Part shown: piece by piece, positions 57,271-64,000 of the stretch | Position numbering within the stretch: position 1 is the stretch's first letter | Layout of the letters: each line of letters starts with the position of its first letter | Assembly (NCBI GenBank): GCA_964023205.1 | Contig: OZ026842.1 | Coordinates: 38,641,501 to 38,705,500 of the forward strand | Length of the DNA: 64,000 bases | Reading direction: 5' to 3' | Source of the DNA: Lutraria lutraria | Lineage: Eukaryota; Mollusca; Bivalvia; Venerida; Mactridae | Program-made: the position numbers and the translations under genes | The notes under the pieces: generated by a model | Told to the model about the DNA's origin: nothing | What the model saw: the letters and a program-made list of their open reading frames with translations, nothing else | Databases searched by the model: none

Positions 57271-57507
57271 TCATTGCAATTCTGCAAGAAATAAGTACCG
57301 CCAATAGTTGGCTCTCAAATCCTCATCATAATAGATGGAAAGGTCAGGGTATAAATTACCCATCTTGATATCCATCTTCACTTCTACACACACATCTTGG
57401 AATTCAGACAAGTCTGGGTACAAATTACCCATCTTGACCACCCAAACATCTTCTTGTAACTCAGACAAGTTAGATTCATCAGAAGAACTTTTCAAGCAGT
57501 TGCCCAT
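57271..57507 (-). CDS. Predicted myristoylated protein with two YPDL motifs
   Basis: 78 residues. The start MGNCLKSSS fits an N-myristoylation signal (Gly2, Ser-rich from residue 7), and Cys4 could be palmitoylated. Two imperfect repeats carry KMGNLYPDLSEFQD and KMGNLYPDLSIYYD. YPDL is a YPXnL-type late-domain motif bound by ALIX in ESCRT-dependent budding (established for retroviral Gag). The protein is acidic with no transmembrane segment. Taken together it looks like a membrane-anchored ESCRT adaptor; this is inference from short motifs. Its mRNA should end in the stem-loop 10 bases after the stop. Confidence 0.8.
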   Translation of the reverse strand: MGNCLKSSSDESNLSELQEDVWVVKMGNLYPDLSEFQDVCVEVKMDIKMGNLYPDLSIYYDEDLRANYWRYLFLAELQ

Positions 57508-57576
57508 GTTGAATCATGAAACATAAATGAGCTATGGAACACGAAAAAAACACTAACTAACCTAGAAAACAACAGA

Positions 57577-57654
57577 CCAATGAAATGCCATTAAAATACA
57601 CCAATGAAATACCGTTAAAATGGACCAATGAAATACCGTTAAAAATGGACCAAT
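57577..57654. promoter_or_regulatory. Array of four CCAAT boxes, 24-bp period
   Basis: CCAAT occurs at 57,577, 57,601, 57,625 and 57,650, in repeats of GACCAATGAAATACCGTTAA type; the last is the full NF-Y site ACCAATCAG. The array lies between the divergent YPDL gene and the 107-aa gene, so it may drive both. Arrays of CCAAT boxes are typical of S-phase histone promoters. A GTGACCTTGCCTTGATC stretch follows at 57,681-57,697. Confidence 0.75.
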
Positions 57655-57717
57655 CAGAGTCCTTGTATCATAGTCAGTGAGTGACCTTGCCTTGATCTAG
57701 TTTCATTCTGTATCAAG

Positions 57718-58041
57718 ATGTCACAGAGAACAGTCAATATTATCAAAAGAAAATATGCTGCCTTAGGGCGGTATATTGAGCAGCTGGAGATGCAGCTAGA
57801 AGAGCTGCGTTTTGAAGTGAAAGAGCTGAGAGAGGGGAAGCAGTTTGTAGAGGAGGTGAAGGTCTGCTCTGGGAAAGAGGACTGGGGGGATACCCCTCAA
57901 GAATCAACCCCAGAGAACTGGGAGGATGAGCTGGTAGAGGTTCCGTCGAACCTCTATCAACCTACACCGGATCCCAAGGATGTCCAGAAATGGGACAAGT
58001 GGTGTCCCGCTTGTATGGGGAGATGCGGTCAACGCCATTAA
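57718..58041 (+). CDS. Accessory coiled-coil protein (107 aa)
   Basis: No family recognised. Residues 10-42 form a clear coiled coil (YIEQLEMQLEELRFEVKEL), followed by an acidic, Pro-rich stretch and a C-terminal WCPACMGRCGQRH with a CxxC pair. The G/C content is higher than its neighbours. Coiled coil plus a Cys tail recalls the 161-aa gene at the other end, but there is no alignment. Two stem-loops follow in sense. Confidence 0.75.
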   Translation: MSQRTVNIIKRKYAALGRYIEQLEMQLEELRFEVKELREGKQFVEEVKVCSGKEDWGDTPQESTPENWEDELVEVPSNLYQPTPDPKDVQKWDKWCPACMGRCGQRH

Positions 58042-58060
58042 TTCCCATACAAGTACCAAC

Positions 58061-58098
58061 GGTCCTTTTCAGGACCACCAACGGCCCTTTTCAGGGCC
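58061..58098 (+). terminator. Two histone-type 3' stem-loops after the 107-aa gene
   Basis: Plus-strand GGTCCTTTTCAGGACC (58,061-58,076) and GGCCCTTTTCAGGGCC (58,083-58,098), the first 19 bases after the stop codon. The first has two compensating base changes in the stem relative to the others, which supports selection for pairing. CCAAC precedes both. The purine element AGAAAGAA (58,111-58,118) follows after 12 bases, where U7 snRNA pairs in histone genes. Confidence 0.93.
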
Positions 58099-58484
58099 CC
58101 CATACAATTCAGAAAGAATCACTCTCATATTGTCAATATTACTAGTAAATGTCCTATCTGATAACACCAAATACAAACTTAATATACGGTGTGAGGTAAG
58201 TTTTCTATAAACATTTGCTATAAACATTTCCTACAAATATAAGTGCTGTGATTATATTAAGTATAACATTTTCAACAAATGTATGTACAGTATTCAAAGT
58301 GATAGTATAACGTGTACAAAGCATTTTTCAACAAATGTATGCAAAGTGTTGTGATTGTATTACGTGTGATGTACAAAGTATTTCCCACAAATGTATGCAA
58401 AGTGTTAGTATGTTATGTACAAAGTATTTCCTACAAATGTATGCAAAGTGCTGTGTTAGTATGATGTGTACAAAGTAGATCTAA
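58099..58484 (+). repeat. Degenerate tandem repeats with octamer-like sites
   Basis: Between 58,205 and 58,480 blocks of CAACAAATGTATGCAAAGTG and GTACAAAGTATTTCC recur with about 50-bp spacing. ATGCAAAG, one base from the POU octamer ATGCAAAT, occurs at 58,339, 58,395 and 58,441. No gene. It may be upstream control of the 229-aa gene. Confidence 0.65.
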
Positions 58485-58648
58485 CCTTGAAGTGTCACAA
58501 TTGGCCTTGACGTGTCACAATTGACCTTGAAGTGTCACACTGGTACAAAAAAAACTTGAAGTGTCACACTTATTCAAAAAAACTTGAAGTGTCAAAAATA
58601 ACCTTGACCTAATAGAACAATGGCGCGTGCAGGCAAAAAGTATAAATA
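58485..58648 (+). promoter_or_regulatory. Promoter of the 229-aa gene: repeats and TATA box
   Basis: CTTGAAGTGTCA-type elements at 58,486, 58,508, 58,526, 58,556 and 58,584 (one has C for A), and a TATAAATA box at 58,641-58,648, about 36 bases before the ATG. Extended nuclear-receptor-type half-sites overlap some repeats (TGACCTTGA at 58,522). Confidence 0.75.
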
Positions 58649-58683
58649 TCCCCGGCGCAGACACTATTTTTTCATTAGCTAGC

Positions 58684-59373
58684 ATGGAGTCCTTCAACAT
58701 GCCATACGATGTATTGAGAGAAGCACTAGAATCATCTGAGTTGATAGACCAGAATGCGGGCATGCATTACAACCAGCCGAAGTACAACCAGCCAAAGTAC
58801 AGTCAACTACAGTATAGTCAACCACAGTACAGCCAATACAGTCAACCACAGTACAGCCTGCCTAAGTACAGTCAACAGTCCATGGTAGATGTACAGCCAA
58901 TACAGTCCATGGTAGATGTACAGCCGATACAACCCATGGTAGATGTACAGTCCATGGTAGATGTACAACCCCCTATGGCGAATACACAGCGTATACAGCC
59001 TATGACGAATACACAACCCCCTATGGAGAATACACAGCCCCCTATGGCGAAAACACAGTCTAATACAACGGGTGATGCAAAGCCTACAACGGGATTGTCT
59101 GTTCTACAAGGTATCAGGGAAGAAATGGTACAGATGAATCAAGTGATGCAAGAGATGGTCAGACTCATGAAAAATCAAGAAGTACGGTTTAAGCCACAAG
59201 AAATGATTGTACCTGTACAGTTTATGTATGATTCAAAGAAACGAAAACATGAGCATGAGAAAAAGAAACCGGAGCATGACAAAAAGAAACCGGAGATGAC
59301 AGAAACGAAGAAACGAAAACATGACCTTGAGAAACAACCTCGGGGCAAGTATGGTAAAGAAATAAAGAAATGA
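58684..59373 (+). CDS. Low-complexity prion-like accessory protein with NLS
   Basis: 229 residues from the ATG; the longer frame begins with GTG upstream of the TATA box and is rejected. Residues 30-70 are Tyr/Ser/Gln repeats (QPQYSQYSQPQYS), residues 66-125 are SMVDVQPIQ and NTQPPM-type repeats, then a helical segment (REEMVQMNQVMQEMVRL) and a strongly basic end with bipartite-like signals (SKKRKHEHEKKKPEHDKKK). Such composition is typical of disordered, phase-separating nuclear proteins; function is unknown. It ends 45 bases before the stem-loops in the right terminal repeat. Confidence 0.78.
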   Translation: MESFNMPYDVLREALESSELIDQNAGMHYNQPKYNQPKYSQLQYSQPQYSQYSQPQYSLPKYSQQSMVDVQPIQSMVDVQPIQPMVDVQSMVDVQPPMANTQRIQPMTNTQPPMENTQPPMAKTQSNTTGDAKPTTGLSVLQGIREEMVQMNQVMQEMVRLMKNQEVRFKPQEMIVPVQFMYDSKKRKHEHEKKKPEHDKKKPEMTETKKRKHDLEKQPRGKYGKEIKK

Positions 59374-59413
59374 AGATCCGACTAACAGCTATGAAGAAAC
59401 CATGACCAACCAC

Positions 59414-59679
59414 CAACGGCCCTTTTCAGGGCCACCAACCACCAACGGCCCTTTTCAGGGCCACCATGTCTTTTCGAAAGAAAATTCTCTCATTGTCTTA
59501 GTCTATTACACACACAAAACAATGGTCCCAAAAGTTTACGAAAATTCAATTCATACTATTTTGAGCACCAAATATTGATTTCCAATTTGTCCCAATTTGT
59601 CACAATTTTGTTTACTTTGGGGACCCACCCCCTCTATATTCTATATGACCCGGGTCCCAGGGTACCGCCCATTACTACT
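59414..59679 (-). repeat. Polinton terminal inverted repeat, right
   Basis: Inverted match of 42,453-42,718 with two differences. Ends with ...CCATTACTACT at 59,679. Confidence 0.97.
59418..59462 (+). terminator. Two histone-type 3' stem-loops after the 229-aa gene
   Basis: Plus-strand GGCCCTTTTCAGGGCC at 59,418-59,433 and 59,447-59,462, both framed by CCAAC and ACCA. They lie inside the right terminal repeat and are mirror copies of the left pair. GAAAGAAAA (59,476-59,484) follows 13 bases after the second. Confidence 0.93.
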
Positions 59680-59685
59680 AAGGCC
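59680..59685. repeat. Polinton target-site duplication, right
   Basis: AAGGCC, identical to 42,447-42,452. Confidence 0.95.
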
Positions 59686-62265
59686 TATTAGAGCAATAGA
59701 TGAAATGATAGTAAAATATAAGAAATATATATTACTTGATCTGTAACAATATTTACATAATACCTTCCATTAGGTATATCTCATAAAATAGTTTTCAGAT
59801 GCTTTTTCTAATTTTTTTGCAACATGGTTAAAAAATACTGTGCTGTATTTCTATAATAATTATGTACTTTGTGATAAAAAAAAAATTGGAACGTTTTTAT
59901 TGCAAGTAAAATTCATTTTCACATTTATCTAGGTAAAATAAGACCTACTTCAATTTTAACATCCAAAAAGCTAATGGGGCTTTAACAATAATGAAAACCA
60001 TGATCTTTTTTTTTTTTTTTTATAATATCAACAAATTGGGTTATAAATATTTATACGGAAGTAAAGTAAAATATTTCACAGATTCTAATATTTTCATCCA
60101 TGTTGTAATATGTTTTAGTCTTCAACCTCAATTATCCTAAAACTTGATTCAACGCGTCTAATTTTTATAACCCTGTATAATACATCATGCTGTGGCTGTA
60201 TATATATGGGTACCTAATCAGCAGATATGATCATCGCCAAATACACGTTGTTTCCGTAAACGTACGTAAATGTCCGAGATTTGCCGAACGATTGACGAAT
60301 TGAACTTAAAAAAAATGTAAGGGATAGTTTTAAAAATCATCAAAAGGGTCGAAGAAGATATTATTTGATTGTTTTCATATTTTACATGGTGAATGAAATT
60401 AAATTTTCAAAACGAATGCAATGAGTACAAATTTGATCACATTTCCCCCCAAAAAGTTATGATGCTGAAAACATCAAATTTTCATTGAAAAATCTACCAA
60501 TTTTACGCGTTTTACAATGAATATAGAGGGAATCGATAGGTGTCTTTTTCAAACGCAAAAGGGTCGAAGAAAGCATTAATTTAGAATAATAAAAAATACA
60601 CCATAAGAAAGATAAAAGATTAATTAAACTTTTGTGATGAGTACAAATTTCGTATTTTAAATAGAATAAAAGTTATGACTATTATAGCGAAAATCCCCTT
60701 CTTTGTTTAATGTAAATTTTTTATCGATTTTCTAAATCAGCATGTCCGCGAAAGTTGGGTATGTTTGTTGTACGTAATCAACGGGACAACTCTTGAATAA
60801 TCAACGGGACAACTGCATTTCTCCGTTCCACTTAAATGTGTTATCAGTTTTGCACGATATGTTACGGGGATACTAAACGCAAGACACTGCAAAATACTTA
60901 TATACATCTTTTTTATACTGTAAGTGCAGTTTGTATTAATATTGAACAATTATATTTTACAAAGATGTAAATACTGACCTACATCGAATATGATTGCGTG
61001 CTAAATGCACTCTACACATCTAATCAGACATTATTACACCAAATTTACTTGTGTATTTGAATTCTGCATGCTGTCCGAACATATTTAGAAATTAATAAAT
61101 GTACATAAATACTAAACAAATTGTTACTGTTATTATCAAAATGTTAGTCCAATAAAAAATCAACGGGACAATCACTACGTAATCAACGAGGCCTTCATTA
61201 CATAGCACAGAAAACGTCTATGAGACTTTATAAAATAGGGCAGTGGCTTGAAAACGGTATATTAATAAGTCAACAAGCAAAATCAGTAACAGCTTATAAA
61301 TTATAAGCTATTCACCACTTTAGACGATATCAACCCTTACTCGCCTCAAAAAACGAAGTTTAGGCGGATGTGTTTTTACCCGTTTTTTTTCTGAAATCGA
61401 TGGCAGACGACAATTATAAACATATGGTTGACGTTTTGAAGCATATATGAGCCGAAATGTATATTATAGCGGCAAGAATGTGCAAGATTTAGTCCTATCC
61501 TGACAGTGTGTGTCCCGATGCTTACGTCCCGTTGCTTATGTTAATTTCAAATTTCTAGATTCTAACACAGCAAAATCGAATATTTTTTACACGTATGAAT
61601 AAAAGTTTCTGCAATACCTTGGTGGGGAATATAGCTCGTCATGTTAAGCTTTTATACCATCTTTATATGCAATGATATGCATTTCAATTCAGTTTTTGCT
61701 ACGGACTCGTTGATTATTGCATCAAAATTACGGTAGTAAATTCGGATTTCATGACCTATCCTTTGTTCTCGTATAATACGTAGATATAAATTGAAACCAA
61801 CATTCATTTTATTACATTTTACGAATTCAAAAAGCACATTAACTATGTCAAAAGTTATTCTTTTGTACATTAAGACTTGAGTGTTAAATGTTGTCCCGTT
61901 GATTTCGTTAATTTGGAGACACGACCCAAAATGTGTGCATTTTCGTTAATTGATAGATTTTTAAAAAACAAATAGTTCAGCTGGCTGGCACTCATTACTT
62001 ACTACGAAATATATTCGGTACTGTGCTGGAATTATGTCGTAGCTGTTTTACAGGATCGATTTTATTTTGTATTATGTACCTGGAGACACAGCATTTTAGA
62101 CGCACCTGCATAACTATTCCTTCTTAATTTAGACCAAAACAGCTATTTATTCACCAAAATGTAAGCTCATTTTTAAGTATTCATATTAATTGTTCACACG
62201 AAACAAAGTGTTAACTTTTTTTCCTTTTCATTGAAAATCGTCATCATTTTCTATACTGAGGACAT
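59686..62265. other. Right arm of the TTAA element, no gene
   Basis: AT-rich, no supported gene. Copies of AATCAACGGGACAAC (or its inverse) lie at 60,776, 60,799, 61,158 and 61,889; two with the spacer between them match the left arm (38,633-38,664) in inverted orientation. Repeated subterminal motifs often bind a transposase, but that is inference here. Confidence 0.55.
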
Positions 62266-62539
62266 CAATTGTCCATGTTGTGTGAGAATGGGCCTTAATT
62301 CCCTTGACTTCCCCTGATACCATGATGGCCATAAAGTTGGCCATGGTAAGTGATGCCAGTAGATATTGAACAGAGAAGCGAATGTATCTACCAACGGTCC
62401 AAAAACATCTCAGTTAAACATTTATATTCAGCAGGAGCGTCGTATGACAAAAACATTCGTGGGAAACATGGATCAATCACATGACAGGCTAAGGTTACAA
62501 AGTTAGGGATATAATCGCAATACAAACCTGCAAGGGTGC

Positions 62540-62765
62540 AGTTCTCCTGGTCTAGTGGTAATGCGTTGGACTACTGAACGTAAGCTCGTAGGTACGAATT
62601 TTGGTTCCGCATTCCGAATTTTCAGGGAAGCTTTTTCAGTGTCCCCATCCCAACTACCGAGCCAAGTTTTGTGCGTAGAAAATTACAGGAAACGGGCGAG
62701 GCGTGTTCTGGTGATTTACACCTGGCACAATAAAGAACTAAGAAAAAAACTTCTGGAAATTAGTC
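62540..62765 (+). repeat. tRNA-derived SINE, family B, copy 2
   Basis: Head CTGGTCTAGTGGTAATGCGT as A box, body with GTGTCCCCATCCCAACTACC shared with 2,925-3,178. The open frame through it is accidental. Confidence 0.75.
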
Positions 62766-64000
62766 GAAGGTCTTTGGAATATGCATTATAATTACATTGC
62801 AGTTCATCGTCAAAGTAAGTTGTTCCTAAACGACTCAAGCTATGTCACGTCTGTTTCCTATTAAACGCACAAATTTCCATTAAACATGTTTACAGTGCGA
62901 TGAATTATACATAAATCTATCAACATTACCTAAAAAATACAGACGAAAGGTGTCGAATATTTTGCCGATATTTCAGAATAGCCGATTATAGACTATTAAG
63001 CGTTCCGGGAACAACGTGTCTTAAGCTGTTGACTTGGAAAAATCCATAACTAATATGGTCAACAAGACAAAATAAAAAAGACAAATTTAGTTATGGTACC
63101 AAACTTTATCAACCAAAATATCAACTTTTTACAAAAAGGCTGATGAATTTGTGAAACTGGACAATAGACCAGCTTTCTATAGCCGTCACTTGCTCAGTGC
63201 GCATGAATCCTTGATGCGGACCTAAGTACTACATGTTTGTACATTCGTCATACATTTGTTAAATTAGTTCCCGTTCCATGTTGCAGTGAAAGTCTATGGA
63301 AGTTCAGTTTCCATGAGTACTTTCAGTACTTTAATTATGAGTGTTTGTCAATACATGGTAATCTATGACACTGTTGTTTTATTTTTGCATTAAATTTTGT
63401 TGTTCGAAGGCCATGTTGTATAATTGTAATTAATGTTGTATATATGTATCCCTTGTACACTTGGAACCGCGATATACACTGTACCGCGAATGCCCGGATA
63501 ATAACAATAACTGACGCATGCGCATCGCCTCCATTTCCGTTTTCGCCAGGCATTTGTTGGCAGGGAACCAGACTTTTGTTTACATGTGCATGCCGCGACT
63601 TTAAAACATTTTTCATCGATGAGTTTTGCCATTTCTAGAGTCAAGTCAATTTATCGTTCATACAGTCATTTGAATTCGATTAAAATTAATACTGCTATAT
63701 AATTGTGTCAAATTTTAATGCATTTTATCTCTTAAAACACTTTTTTTTATATTTCTGCTAATGACAGATGGTCCGCACACTGTTTGGAGTTTAGTACTTT
63801 CGCAGGAATTTCCCGCGTGATTTCGTATCTCGCATTTGATTGGCCGATTCGCGGTTTTTTGTATACATGCTAAAAATAAACATGGCCGTCAGTGTGTCAA
63901 AGAATGCAAGCAGATGACGTATGTTTTCAATGTTTTTTTAAAGAATTTTTATGTTCTTTGACACGAAGAAGGATTGTTTATATAAATCAAATGGTTTAAT
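62766..64000. other. Gene-less end of window; possible promoter near 63,840
   Basis: No supported gene. Near 63,830-63,930 a CCAAT-type box in inverse form (GATTGGCCG), CG-containing sequence and an ATG with a donor-like GTATGT nearby could mark the first exon of a gene leaving to the right. The frame from that ATG closes after 11 codons, so at most it is a 5' UTR. Confidence 0.4.

Larger units (their letters stand above)
42453..59679. mobile_element. Polinton/Maverick element (17,227 bp)
   Basis: A virus-like, self-synthesising DNA transposon. Evidence: 266-bp terminal inverted repeats starting AG and ending CT, 6-bp target duplication, and the full Polinton gene set: protein-primed DNA polymerase B, retroviral-type integrase, FtsK/A32-like ATPase, adenovirus-type protease, major and minor jelly-roll capsid proteins. 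Sixteen genes run leftwards on the minus strand, with a divergent cluster near the right end. Gene borders in the capsid block overlap by ATGA. Two terminal-repeat differences in 266 suggest a recent insertion, yet five genes carry disabling changes. Four accessory genes end in histone-type stem-loops. Confidence 0.97.
38090..62294. mobile_element. TTAA-target DNA transposon hosting the Polinton
   Basis: TTAA is present at 38,086-38,089 and 62,295-62,298. Inside it the left end reads GGTCCATTCTCACACAACTT and the right end, inverted, GGCCCATTCTCACACAACAT; 27 of 29 terminal bases match (38,090-38,118 and 62,266-62,294). Removing the nested Polinton and one target copy leaves about 7 kb. TTAA targets are typical of piggyBac and Kolobok-type elements. 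No transposase was found, so it is non-autonomous or decayed. A 32-bp block with GTTGTCCCGTTGATT twice is inverted between the arms (38,633 and 60,779). Confidence 0.7.

Noticed and set aside
57240..59465. Bacterial-type rho-independent terminators
   Set aside because: The hairpins lack a following T-run, the setting is an animal genome, and loop and flanks match the histone consensus instead.

Overview
The window is animal nuclear DNA: AT-rich, full of spliced exons, SINEs and DNA transposons. It is most likely from a mollusc, probably a bivalve. That placement is inference, based on the repeat style and on a large Polinton/Maverick element lying beside an invertebrate-type TRIP12 gene; I cannot name the species.

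Positions 6,900-34,791, minus strand, hold one complete host gene for the HECT E3 ubiquitin ligase TRIP12. I could place 38 coding exons by their GT/AG borders. Their reading phases join without a conflict, giving about 2,186 codons: a Ser-rich disordered N-terminus, armadillo repeats, a WWE domain and a C-terminal HECT domain with its catalytic Cys 33 residues before the end. The introns carry SINEs, MITEs, a pogo/Tigger-like element, a 28-bp minisatellite and a 1.9-kb element with inverted ends. The left flank (1-6,899) holds a dead mariner-like transposase, two SINEs and the probable 3' UTR of TRIP12.

Positions 38,090-62,294 look like an older DNA transposon with TTAA target duplication and 29-bp inverted ends. 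Nested in it is a 17,227-bp Polinton (42,453-59,679) with 266-bp terminal inverted repeats (two differences) and a perfect 6-bp target duplication AAGGCC. On its minus strand are a cysteine protease, major capsid protein, a basic pVI/pX-like protein, penton-like minor capsid protein, a membrane protein, integrase with chromodomain, a conserved protein, a small basic virion-type protein, a core protein with H1-like and RS-rich parts, packaging ATPase, three small proteins and protein-primed DNA polymerase B. Five of these genes are broken by single changes: in-frame stops in penton, integrase and core (two), and frameshifts in the capsid gene and the conserved protein. The copy is therefore young but apparently dead. 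Four small accessory genes lie at its ends and a zinc-knuckle gene diverges from polB.

The most striking signal is at the 3' ends of the four accessory genes. Each is followed within 10-45 bases of its stop codon, in sense orientation, by one or two 16-base hairpins that match the metazoan replication-dependent histone mRNA stem-loop (GGCCCTTTTCAGGGCC and variants), with CAAC before and usually ACCA after. At three of the four loci a purine-rich GAAAGAA-type stretch follows 12-13 bases later, where U7 snRNP binds in histone genes. The viral core genes seem to end in ordinary AATAAA signals instead. Their promoters also look histone-like or cell-cycle-like (a 24-bp-spaced CCAAT array, CRE sites, octamer-like sites). 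The reading is that this Polinton lineage puts one gene class under the host S-phase histone 3'-end pathway. One of these genes encodes a predicted myristoylated protein with two YPDL motifs of the ALIX/ESCRT-binding type.
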